Shown one piece after another: positions 1 to 7,506 of a stretch of 9,685 bases of DNA. The position numbers were made by a program, and so were the translations under genes. Position 1 is the first letter of the stretch. Each line of letters begins with the position of its first letter. The stretch comes from CANKHJ01 sp035556495 (GTDB taxonomy: Bacteria; Pseudomonadota; Alphaproteobacteria; Rhizobiales; Xanthobacteraceae), in the NCBI GenBank assembly GCA_035556495.1, contig DATMEW010000008.1:1-9685 (forward strand). The letters run 5' to 3'. The notes under the pieces were generated by a model, which was not told where the DNA came from, ran no database searches, and saw nothing but the letters and a program-made list of their open reading frames with translations.

Positions 1-1
1 C

Positions 2-1098
2 GCAGTCGTCCGTCAAAAGGGCGGCCCGTTTGTCATCGAGACGGCTAGCATCACCCCGCCGCGTCATGATGAGGTCCTGGTTCGTGTGGTCGCGACCGGC
101 ATGTGCCACACCGACATGGTGGCGCGCGACCAGATCTACCCCGTGCCACAACCCATCGTACTGGGCCATGAGGGTGCGGGAATCGTCGAAGCAGTTGGCG
201 AGAACGTAACGAAAGTCGAAAAGGGTGACCATGTCGTCCTTTCCTTTCATTCCTGTGGAGCCTGCCGGCCGTGCCAGGAAGGCCATCCGGCGTATTGCGA
301 GAATTTCAACGACTATAATTTCGCCGGCTCGCGGCCGGAGGACGGCTCGCATGCCCTGTGCGGACACGACCACAAGCCGCTCAACGACCGCTTCTTTGGT
401 CAGTCCTCGTTCGGGGCCTATGCGATCGCCAATGTGCGTAACGTGGTGAAGGTACGTAAGGACGCCCCGCTGGAACTGCTCGGCCGCTCGGCTGCGGGAT
501 ACAGACCGGAGCCGGTACAGTGCTCAACGCGCTGAAGGTCCATGCGGGTTCCAGCTTCGCCGCCTTCGGCGCAGGCGCAGTCGGCCTTTCCGCTGTGATG
601 GCGGCGGCCGCCACCGGCGCGATCACGATCTTTGCCATCGATGTCGTGCCGTCGCGCCTGGAGTTGGCGCTTGAACTTGGCGCAACCCATATCGTCGACA
701 GCAGCAAGGACGATCCGGTTGAGGCGATCCGCAAGGTTACCGGCAAGGGCGTGGATTTCGCCATGGATTCGACCGGCATCCCGGCGGTGATCCGCAATGC
801 GGTTCTTGCCTTGCGCCCGATGGGTTCCGCCGCGATTGTCGGTGCGTCAAAGCCGGGGGCACTGCTCGACCTTGACGCAAACGACCTGATGCAGAGCGTC
901 AAGAGCATTCGCGGCGTCGTTGAGGGCGACAGCGTTCCCGACATCTTCATCCCCAAGCTTATCGACCTTTATCTTTCTGGCGGTTTTCCCTTCGACAAGC
1001 TGATCAAGTTCTACCCCCTCGACCATATCAATGAGGCTGCCGCCGACAGCAAAAAGGGAGGCACGTTGAAGCCGATCATCCGCATCGGCTCGATGTGA
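2..1098 (+). pseudogene. Zinc-dependent alcohol dehydrogenase (aryl-alcohol type), frameshifted, 5' partial
   Basis: A medium-chain dehydrogenase that would oxidise an alcohol to an aldehyde with NAD(P). The frame is already open at base 2, and only a few N-terminal residues seem to be missing. Visible in order: catalytic zinc Cys (GMCHTD, residue 35 of the visible part), GHE pair, the structural-zinc cysteine cluster (CGACRPC and a Cys eight residues on), then a Rossmann glycine motif (GAGAVGLSAV) and a complete C-terminal domain ending IRIGSM at a TGA. Near 484-487 a base, probably a C, is missing: frame 2 gives ELLGRSAAG, whereas reading on in frame 1 restores ELLG(P)LGCGIQTGAG, the catalytic-domain motif with the second zinc Cys. 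The protein would stop at 533-535. GTG codons at 86 and 520 lie inside the domain and are not starts. The subtype is by resemblance only. Confidence 0.88.
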
Positions 1099-1114
1099 AG
1101 AACCGGATTCTTCA
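1096..1114 (+). terminator. Short hairpin overlapping the dehydrogenase stop codon
   Basis: A perfect 7-bp inverted repeat (TGAAGAA and TTCTTCA) with a 5-base loop begins at the stop codon of the alcohol dehydrogenase. There is no T-run after it, so it is at best a weak or Rho-assisted transcription end or an mRNA-stabilising structure. Confidence 0.3.
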
Positions 1115-1243
1115 TTCCAATAGGGAAGCAATCATCTTCTGGGGAGATGGATTATCAACTTCATCTGGGAGGGTATCCTGTCTCCAGAACACGACACCAA
1201 GCGTTTTGTCCTCAACTGCACTTTTCTTTTAAAAGGCGTTGAC

Positions 1244-2079
1244 ATGACCACGCAAACCAACCTGGGACAGATCACCACCAGGGATTATCGCGGCGTGACC
1301 ATCCACACCTACAAGTCGCCTGAAGAAGAGCTGTACGTCACCTCGCAGATCGTCGAGACCGACAACGGTCTCGTCGTCTTCGACGCAGTCTTCCACATCA
1401 AGCACGCTGAGGATCTAGCCGACTACATTGCCGGACTGGGCAAGCCAGTGAACCGCATCGGGCTGTCGCATATCCATCCCGACCACTGGTCCGGGCTGAG
1501 CGTTCTGCATCAACGGTTTCCCCAGGCGCCGATCTACGCGCTGCCGGAAATCATCTCCTACACTAGGGAGAACGGCCAGAAGATCCTCGATGCCCGCAAT
1601 GAAGCTTTTGGCAATATAGTGGCCAAGACCCCGACCGACCACGATTTGGCAATGGGTGCCGAAACTATCGGTGGCGTGCGCTTCGAGTTCGAGCGCCAGC
1701 CTGATGGCGAAATTGACTGGCAGACCATCGTTCGCCTTCCCGATGCGGGCGTGGTGATGGCGTTTGACCTCGTGTTCCCAGCCGAACATCACCTCTTTAC
1801 AGTCGCAAACCATTTCGATCACTGGATCGAAATTCTTCAGGCGCTCAAGGGTGACGCGGCCAAAGGCTACGACATACTGATGGTTGGCCATGGTAGTCCG
1901 GTGAGCTTCGATGTCATCGACAGCAATATCGCCTATCTGCACAGGACTCAGGAAATCCACGCGGCTAACAGCAATGCGGAAAGCTACGCTGAGGCGCTGA
2001 AGGGAGCCTACCCGAGCTACTATGGCGGGACCGGGTCGATTTCTCCAGCCTCCTGCTCTACGGGATTATTAACCCGTAA
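1244..2079 (+). pseudogene. Short metallo-beta-lactamase-fold hydrolase, C-terminal frameshift
   Basis: A single-domain MBL-fold hydrolase; the substrate cannot be told from the sequence. The metal motif HIHPDH is at residues 76-81 (His76, His78, Asp80, His81), with likely further ligands Asp175 (AFDLVF) and His216 (MVGHGSP). The His usually found in a GHTPG-like segment is not evident; that stretch reads RQPDGE. The ATG at 1244 is preceded by AAAAGG at a suitable distance. At about 2030-2034 one base is missing, probably the T of a TGG codon. Beyond it frame 1 reads VDFSSLLLYGIINP and stops at TAA 2077-2079, the expected family ending and a length of about 278 residues. As sequenced, the frame instead runs through an unrelated tail to 2176. 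It lies 145 bases after the dehydrogenase on the same strand and may have been co-transcribed with it. Confidence 0.85.
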
Positions 2080-2098
2080 AAAGCTATCGCACGCTTTG

Positions 2099-2131
2099 AG
2101 GCGCAGCGCGGATATACTGCGCTCGCCTTTT
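2099..2131 (+). terminator. Rho-independent terminator after the MBL-fold gene
   Basis: AGGCG and AGCGC (one C bulged between them) pair with GCGCT and CGCCT around a 9-base loop, giving a GC-rich stem of about 10 bp followed by TTTT at 2128-2131. It starts 20 bases after the ancestral stop at 2079 and lies between two convergent genes, the expected place for a terminator. Confidence 0.55.
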
Positions 2132-2167
2132 GCGATCACGGTCTACAGTCGTTCTGCGTATTTGTTG

Positions 2168-3057
2168 TCAGCGTAGCGGGAAACGCTGGGCGATGAACTC
2201 GACGAAGCTGTCGAGCTTGCGGATTCTGCGCCGGTCGGGCGCACTGAGAATATGCATCGGGCGGGCAGTGTGCCGCCAATCCGGCAGAAGCGGAACCAGA
2301 AGTCCCTCGTCGATGTCATCCTGAAGCAGGATACGGGGTTGAAGAATGATTCCTAGTCCGGCCAGCGACGCTATTCGCAAAGTGTGTCCGATATTTACGG
2401 TAAGCGGACCGTGAACTTTAACCGTCTCCGTCGCGCCTTCCGGCCCCTCGAACGTCCATTGATTGCGTGGAACCCAGTGGGCGAAGCCGAGGCCGGCGTG
2501 ACCAGCGAGATCGGCGGGATGCAGCGGCGCGGGATGGCTCGCAAGATAGGCCGGCGCAGCGCACAGCGCCATCTCATTGGGCGTCATCGCCAGCCCCCGC
2601 AATGACGTGTCGGCAAGCTCGCCGATGCGGACCACAGCGTCAAAGCCTTCGTCGATCAGATCGACCATCCGGTCAGTGATGGTCAACTCAACGCGGACTC
2701 GGGATGGGCACGCAGATAGTCGGGTAGAGCGCGGGCAAGGCTGGTGGTGCCGAAGGTCATCGATGCGTTGACTCTCAAGAGCCCGCGCGGCCCGCTCCGG
2801 CTTTCGGCTGCAAGGTTCTCTGCCACCTCGACATCACCGAGGATCGAACGGCACCGTTCAAGGAAGCGCTCTCCGACATCGGTCAGACTTTGCCTCCGCG
2901 TCGTTCGCCGGATCAGCGTCACTTGAAGCCGCTCTTCCAGAGTACGGATATGCTTGGCGACCATGGCCGGCGACAATTTCAGCTCAGTTGCCGCCACCGC
3001 GAACGAACCAAGATCGGCGCTTTTGACGAAGCCCCCCATACTGGTGAAACGGTCCAT
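2168..3057 (-). pseudogene. LysR-family transcriptional regulator, frameshifted
   Basis: A LysR-type regulator: an N-terminal winged helix-turn-helix (residues about 1-60, with GSFAVAATELKLSPAMVAKH followed by the family wing RTTRRQSLTDVGERF) and a C-terminal effector-binding domain. The ATG at 3055-3057 fits the family start. Near 2696-2698 one G is missing: the first frame ends PESALS-stop at about 2683, while restoring the base gives PEVRVELTITDRMVDLIDEG, typical of the hinge into the effector domain. The second part then reads cleanly through CAAPAYLA, GLGIILQP and a C-terminal PLLPDW region to TGA at 2168. The predicted truncated product has DNA-binding and dimerisation parts but almost no sensor domain. 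It converges on the MBL-fold gene. Its target cannot be inferred with confidence. Confidence 0.87.
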
Positions 3058-3258
3058 GATTGGACACCATACATTTCCAATAAAACAATAAGACCGTCAT
3101 TTAATGTGCAGATCAACGCAATTAGATAAAATGCGAGGGAGCTTACTAGAATGATGAAAAGACCCTTTGGCCTAGCCCGACGCGAAATGTGGGATGGAAT
3201 GAGGGGCAGGCAATCCATCATTCCAAATCCTATAATTAAAACAATATTTGTGTGAGTT
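3058..3258. other. AT-rich non-coding stretch between the LysR gene and the cut monooxygenase
   Basis: I count 80 G+C in the 200 bases 3061-3260 (40%), clearly lower than the neighbouring genes. No reading frame here resembles a protein I know, and I find no terminal inverted repeats or transposase fragment. The right boundary coincides with the point where the luciferase-like monooxygenase loses homology, so at least the right part is probably inserted DNA or a deletion join. The left part should hold the LysR promoter. Confidence 0.6.
3088..3116 (-). promoter_or_regulatory. Possible sigma-70 promoter for the LysR gene at 2168-3057
   Basis: On the minus strand TTGATC (3116-3111) and TCTTAT (3093-3088) are separated by exactly 17 bases, each matching the consensus at four of six positions, about 30 bases upstream of the LysR ATG. 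No clear Shine-Dalgarno sequence precedes that ATG. The match is modest and the surroundings are AT-rich, so chance is possible. Confidence 0.25.
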
Positions 3259-3261
3259 TCT

Positions 3262-3429
3262 GGCAACCCAGTAGCGGGTAAAGCCGCGCCGGTCGACGAG
3301 ACGCGCCAACTCCACGCTGGCCGCCAGCGCATCACGCGCGGTAAGGCCTGGCCCGGCCATGGCGAAGTCGAGGATGGAGACGGGAACCGGCGCTGTGCCA
3401 ATGCGCGTACCGATGATCTCTGAGGGCAA
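3262..3429 (-). pseudogene. Luciferase-like monooxygenase (LLM class), 5' fragment only
   Basis: The N-terminal ~56 residues of an LLM-class flavin-dependent oxidoreductase: VPVSILDFAMAG, then DALAASVELARLVDRRGF, then TRYWVA. The family continues with an AEHHN-type motif, but here homology stops at 3262 and the frame runs through AT-rich DNA to a stop at 3172. About 85% of a normal gene (roughly 330-350 residues) is gone. The likely start is TTG 3429-3427, with GGAG eight bases upstream; no ATG lies in a suitable place. It follows the isochorismatase-like gene by about 100 bases on the same strand, so the two were probably one transcript. The remnant lacks the flavin-binding barrel and cannot be active. 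Confidence 0.75.
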
Positions 3430-3532
3430 TTTGTCTTCTCCATACAGGCTGATGCCGCCGCCAGCAGCATCCGCCGGGGGCGTATCGAAGCCCCGGCGAA
3501 TAGATTGCGTTCATGAGGACCAGAAAGGCTGG

Positions 3533-4082
3533 TTACTGCGCGACGTAAGCCTCGGTATCCGTGATCGTCGCATAGGCGAAGCCGAGCGCCGACATCTTGA
3601 CGGCATGGACGGAAGCGGCCGGCACGGTCACGCCTTCATGTTCGAGATCGCGCGGCGCGCAGGCGTCTTGGACCACCGTCGTCTTGTAGCCGAAATCGCT
3701 GGCGGCGCGGGTGGTCGCGTCAATGCACATATGGCTCATCGCGCCCACGACCTCGACGTCCTTGATCCCGTCGGCATCCAGAATTTCTTTCAGTTCGGTC
3801 TTGAGAAAGGAATTGGGATAGTTTTTGACCACGACCATTTCGCCCTCGCGCGGAGCGATGACAGGATTGATCTCGATGCCTTCTGAATCGGGCGTGAAGA
3901 ACGGCGCGTCCTGGCTGGGGAAGATGTGCTGAACGTGGATGACGCGATCGCCCTTCGCGCGGGGCCGCCTCGATCACGCGGGCTGCGTTTTCGGCGGCCT
4001 TGCCGATGCCGACAAGTTCGTACTTCCCGCCGGCAAAATAGTCGTTCTGGAGATCGACGACGACGATGGCGCGTTTGCTCAT
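3533..4082 (-). pseudogene. Isochorismatase-family cysteine hydrolase, +1 frameshift
   Basis: A cysteine hydrolase of the isochorismatase fold, a family that cleaves amide or ester-like bonds in small molecules. The Asp-Lys-Cys triad is visible once the frame is repaired: Asp10 in AIVVVDLQNDY, Lys86 in VVVKNYPNSF and Cys119 in GAMSHMCIDATTRA. ATG 4082-4080 follows AAAGG at a good distance. One extra base sits in the run of four G at 3961-3964 (C on the coding strand): as sequenced the frame goes EAAPREGRSRHP, whereas removing one base gives EAARAKGDRVIHVQHIFPSQ. Repaired length is 182 residues, normal for the family. The gene is transcribed away from the GlxA/AraC regulator, an arrangement common for this hydrolase family. 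The lesion is a homopolymer indel, so a sequencing error is possible here. Confidence 0.87.
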
Positions 4083-4105
4083 GGCTTGACCTTTCTCTTG
4101 GCTGT

Positions 4106-4993
4106 TCAGCGCTGCTGATCTATCCGGGCGCGCAGATGTCGGCGATCCTTGCGATGACCGATCTCTTCGTCGTCTCCAACCGGTTCCCGGCCCCGCACGC
4201 TACGTCCGGGTCGAACCGGATCGCCGTCAGTCACTGGCGTATCGGGACGGAAGGCGATCTGCCGCAACGTGTCCATGACACCGGCTCATCCCAAGGCATC
4301 GGGCCGGACGTCCTGATCCTGCCGCCCAGCCTCGATTCTCCGGCGACGGCCGAAATTGCCGCGCCCTATCTCGCCTGGCTGCGCGATCGCCATGCCGACG
4401 GCACCATTCTCGCCTCGGTATGCGCCGGCGCGTTCCTTTTGGCGGAGACCGGCCTTCCAGTTTCGCACCCGCTTTCCCCGCGTGCCGGTCGATGTGGACC
4501 GGCTGTTGATCGATGGCGGTCAGATCCTGACGGCGGGTAGGGTGATGTCATGGACCGATCTGTGCCTGCGGCTGGTGGAACGCCTGCGCGGTGCGGAGGT
4601 GATGACGCAGACCGCCCGTTTCCTGCTGGTCGACCCGCCGGGGCGCGAGCAACGTTATTACAGCATCTTCTCGCCGCGGACGGGCCACAGCGACGCCGCC
4701 GTTCTGGAGGTCCAGCGCTGGTCTCGCTGGAAACGCTGGCGACGAAAGCAGATCTCGAACGGCGCACCTTCCTGCGCCGTTTCCGCAAAGCGACTGGCAT
4801 GACGACGTCGGAATACGGGCAGCGGCTGCGCGTCGGTAAGGCCTGCGAGTTGCTCCAGTTCAGCGCGCTCACGGTCGAGCAGATCGCATGGGAAACGGGC
4901 TATGCCGATCCGGGGGCCTTCCGCAAGATTTTCGCCCAGCTTATCGGCCTGGCACCGGGCGAATACCGCCAGCGCTTCGGCCACGCCTGCTGA
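4106..4993 (+). pseudogene. GlxA-type AraC-family regulator, two internal deletions
   Basis: An N-terminal DJ-1/PfpI-like domain (ALLIYPGAQMSAIL, then GPDVLILPP, then the nucleophile elbow ASVCAGAFLLAETGL) followed by a C-terminal AraC double helix-turn-helix (VSLETLATKADLERRTFLRR through WETGYADPGAFRKIF to LAPGEYRQRF). Three frames carry it. At about 4455-4460 the frame jumps from ETGL directly to QFRTRFPRVPVD, losing roughly 15 codons that in the family include a THW-type segment. At about 4718-4722 it jumps from LEVQRW to VSLETLA, losing some 20-30 bases between the two domains. Both are real deletions out of frame. No good start codon precedes ALLIYPG (the first in-frame ATG, 4136, is inside the domain), so the 5' end may be damaged too. 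It is divergent from the isochorismatase-like hydrolase, its probable former target. Confidence 0.87.
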
Positions 4994-5161
4994 GGGACGC
5001 GGTCACCTACGCCGCCTCCGTCGGCATGTTCACGCGACCTCCGGCTGATCCTTGCGCTCGGCCGGATAGTCCTCTCAAACAAGCATGTACATACCCAATT
5101 GCAGTATCCCGGCCTATCGTCTTACCGCCCGCTGAATGGACCCATTGGTCATTATTTACAT

Positions 5162-5662
5162 TTACGTTGGTCGTGCTGGATCGTTCGGTTTGGCGTGATA
5201 GCGGTGGTGCAGAGCGCGTAGTTCGTCGGCAAGTTCCGGCGCGGGCCCCGCCACCTCTACGCCCGGGGCAATCTCCTGAATTGGCAGTGAGCGGACGGGC
5301 GATCCGGGAACATCCAGTTCCGTGAGCCACGCGTCCAGTTGTTGGGCGGATGCCGCATACACGATGCGTCCCAACCCGACCCAGCCATGCGCTGCGGAGC
5401 ACATCGGGCAATGTTCTCCCGATGTGAACACGGTGGCCTTCGCCCGCTCATCCGGTGTTATATTGGCGGCCGCCCAACGCGCCAGTTCGAATTCCGGATG
5501 GCGCGTCCTGTCACCCCCGGCAATCCGGTTCCGATCCTCTGCAAGGACTTTTCCGTCTCCGCCGACAAGGATCGATCCGAATGGTTCATCACCTGCATCG
5601 AGGGCCTCGGTCGCCAGTTCGATACAGCGGCGGAGGTGTTTCAGCTCAAGATCATCCAACAT
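5162..5662 (-). CDS. Nucleoside deaminase (cytidine/guanine deaminase-like fold), intact
   Basis: A 166-residue zinc deaminase of the CDA superfamily, which hydrolytically removes an amino group from a base or nucleoside. Zinc ligands and catalytic Glu are in place: His55-Pro-Glu57 (TRHPEFELARWA) and Cys85-x-x-Cys88 (EHCPMCSAA). The N-terminal EPFGSILVG strand is typical of the guanine deaminase / tRNA adenosine deaminase branch. ATG 5662-5660 is preceded by AAGGAT on the coding strand, and the frame ends at TAA 5164-5162. It is the last gene of a leftward series (old yellow enzyme, two ureohydrolases, deaminase), 58 bases after the first ureohydrolase. It is the only undamaged gene among the eleven between 2 and 8954. 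The substrate is not determinable; HPE instead of the common HAE sets it apart from classical cytidine deaminases. Confidence 0.9.
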   Translation of the reverse strand: MLDDLELKHLRRCIELATEALDAGDEPFGSILVGGDGKVLAEDRNRIAGGDRTRHPEFELARWAAANITPDERAKATVFTSGEHCPMCSAAHGWVGLGRIVYAASAQQLDAWLTELDVPGSPVRSLPIQEIAPGVEVAGPAPELADELRALHHRYHAKPNDPARPT

Positions 5663-5720
5663 TGCATATCCTTATAATTGCCGGGTTGATGGGCAGAGCC
5701 CTGGATTGAGCCCCCATTCC

Positions 5721-6580
5721 TTAGCTTTTCCGTGTGAGGATAGGGAGGCTTTCGAGGAGGTCCTTCAGATTCAGCGCATCCCAGGGTATGTGCTCGGTAA
5801 TGCCGAGTGCAACGACATCGGTGGCGGCTGAGACGCTGCCGATGATTTCGCGCACCTGCCCGAATGTCATGTGCCCGCCCGGGGATTTGGTTGAGTATTT
5901 GCGCTCATCTGCGGCTTCGCAAAGCCGGTCGAGCGAAATATCCCCGGATGTAAGGCGTCCAGATCGAAATGGATGGCGAGATGCTCGATGCTGCTGGCTT
6001 CGATCCACTGCAGGATACGGTCGCAGATTTCGGCCTCAGCCATATCAAATCGGCTGATGCCCGCACGGTCCACGAGTTCGTTTTCGTATTCGAAGGTTTC
6101 AGCCAGTCCAACCATGGCGACAAGCTTTGGATCCAGCGGTCGCTTCACCTCCCTGCCGAACTGGTCGTCGCCTCCGCCGATGAGGTTGCCAAGGACCATT
6201 GTATGCGCCGCCTGCCGGTGTCCGGGAGTTGCGATATCGGGATGCGCATCGATCCACAAAACGCCGAGCCTGCCATCGTAACGTTCGCTGAGATAGGCGA
6301 ACGGCGTTTGTTCGACGGAACAATCGCCGCCGAAGACGACGATCCTGTCAGGCGCATGTTCGTCTATGATCTGTCGCGCCTGTTGAAGCTGGGCCATAAG
6401 AGCCGTGCGCCAGTAAACCCCGGCTTCCAGCGGAGCATCCGGCTGAAATGGTGCGATCGGCACCTCAACGAGCGGATCGTCGCTATCAGGCGCGAGCCAT
6501 GCCAAGAGGGACGCCCCCAGCGGATAGATGGAATTGGCGCCACTGCCTTGTCACTGGGGCATGAGAAGGCGAAGGAGCTT
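5721..6580 (-). pseudogene. Arginase/agmatinase-family protein (paralogue 1): nonsense and frameshift
   Basis: A ureohydrolase-fold protein, a family of binuclear manganese enzymes that hydrolyse guanidino groups. Metal motifs: FGGDCS (canonical GGDHS, His replaced by Cys), WIDAHPD, and HFDLDALHP; the C-terminal GITEHIPWDALNL motif is shared with the neighbouring paralogue. Two lesions: a TGA at 6553-6551 where the family has the Trp of MPQWQG, and a missing C in the C-run at about 5878-5881, so the frame goes QPNPRAGT-stop instead of QPNP(P)GGHMTFGQV. Reading through both gives roughly 285 residues, a normal length, ending at TAA 5723-5721. No ATG is found upstream of KLLRLLMPQ in that frame, so the start may also be lost. 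GC content and codon use match the neighbours. The substrate is unknown. Confidence 0.87.
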
Positions 6581-6586
6581 CGCCTT
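6566..6586. repeat. Perfect 9-bp hairpin at the start of ureohydrolase paralogue 1
   Basis: AAGGCGAAG and CTTCGCCTT form an uninterrupted 9-bp inverted repeat around a 3-base loop. On the plus strand a short TTTT follows four bases later (6589-6592). It sits exactly where the start region of the ureohydrolase should be, and where that gene's ATG cannot be found. It could be an RNA structure near the start or a product of decay. Confidence 0.5.
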
Positions 6587-6653
6587 GCTTTTGTGGAAAT
6601 ACCACTTCTTCGTTCATTGTTGAGCACCGTCTGTGGGAGAAGCCATTCTCGCT

Positions 6654-6684
6654 CGCCAGTCACTGCACGATCATCGGACTGGCG
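6654..6684. repeat. 8-bp inverted repeat between the two ureohydrolase genes
   Basis: CGCCAGTC (6654-6661) and GACTGGCG (6677-6684) are exact inverted copies separated by 15 bases. The spacer ends with a small palindrome, CGAT-C-ATCG (6668-6676). It lies in the roughly 160-base gap between paralogue 2 and the start of paralogue 1, where no coding sequence is recognisable. Possible roles are an operator, an intercistronic RNA hairpin or chance. Confidence 0.4.
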
Positions 6685-6737
6685 GCTCGATGCAACCCGA
6701 GGATCATGCACTTGTGCGGCCGGGTTCTGGCAGGATT

Positions 6738-7506
6738 TTACCGGAGGATCGGCGCCTGCATCAGCAGATTTCGCAGGTTGATCGCGTCCCACGGCAGGTG
6801 CTCCGTGATCGCTAGACCGACTATTTCTGTGTTTTCGTGCACGTCCTTCAGGATTCGTGCGAGGATCTCAAAGCTCATTGTTCCGGCCGGGAACGCTTCG
6901 ACGGGATCGATTTCCGGTTCCGGCTCGCCAAAGAAGATGGACCGAAATGCCTTCGGATCCAGAACATCCAGATCGAAGTGAATGGCAATATGACGAATGT
7001 CGTCTGCCTTGACCCAGTCGAGAATGGGTTTGCTGGTTTGATTGAGCTCTTCGGTGTGAACCACGCCGATGTCGCGTCTTTTGATGACGTCCTGCTCCTG
7101 TTCGGTAAGGCCGCCTGATCTGAGTCCGGCAAACAGGACACGTTTCGGATCGAGTGGAACCTTCACCTGCGTCGCCATTTCCGGATCGCCTTCTCCGAGA
7201 AGATTGCCGAGCACCATTGTGTGTGCGTTGGGATAATCCTTCGGCGTTTTCACGTCTGGATGGGCATCAAACCACAGCACGCCAAGCTTCCCCTCATAGC
7301 GTTCGTTCAGATAGGCGACCGGGGCCTGGTTGACCAGGCAATCACCGCCGAACATGACCCCCTTGTTGGGCGAGCAGAGATGCCGCCGAAGCCAGTTGCT
7401 TCAGGAGAAAATGGCGATGCCTCACGCCGTCATCTATTTCGGTTGGCGTTCCATCATAGTCCGGGACCGGCACCTCAATCGTTGGCCAGTTGCTCTCCGG
7501 CGCAAT
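6738..7506 (-). pseudogene. Arginase/agmatinase-family protein (paralogue 2): 5' truncated, internal deletion
   Basis: A second ureohydrolase-fold protein, clearly homologous to the one at 5721-6580 over its whole length. It carries MFGGDCLV (again Cys in place of the metal-binding His), WFDAHPD, HFDLDVLDP and the tail AITEHLPWDAINL, ending at TAA 6740-6738. The 5' part reads IAPESNWPTIEVPVPDYDG and then breaks near 7353-7358: the first frame goes SLLAQQGGHVRR, the second resumes KGVMFGGDC. Alignment with paralogue 1 implies about 11 bases lost. Upstream of IAPES homology ends abruptly and an old yellow enzyme frame takes over, so some 25-30 N-terminal codons and the start are gone. An ATG inside GVMFGGD could start a 205-residue piece lacking the N-terminal strand; it is unlikely to fold. 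Confidence 0.86.

Noticed and set aside
381..956. A 191-residue open frame on the minus strand, and a similar one at 1415-1960
   Set aside because: They lie opposite the dehydrogenase and MBL-fold genes, whose motifs are unmistakable; composition and lack of motifs mark them as antisense shadows.
5030..5071. A short minus-strand tail reading DYPAERKDQPEVA before a stop, possibly the C-terminus of a lost gene
   Set aside because: Only about 14 codons remain between stops and no family is recognisable, so it cannot be told from chance.
6551..6553. Selenocysteine or tryptophan recoding of TGA
   Set aside because: The expected residue is Trp, not Cys or Sec, the gene has a further frameshift, and all other genes use TGA as a normal stop.
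6590..6737. Possible gene remnant between the two ureohydrolase genes on the minus strand
   Set aside because: Fragments such as SPMIVQ and ENGFSHRR are open, but I cannot match them to a family and stops interrupt them.
5969..6781. A 270-residue open frame on the plus strand
   Set aside because: It is antisense to ureohydrolase 1, with no recognisable domain; GC-rich codon bias on the real strand opens long antisense frames.
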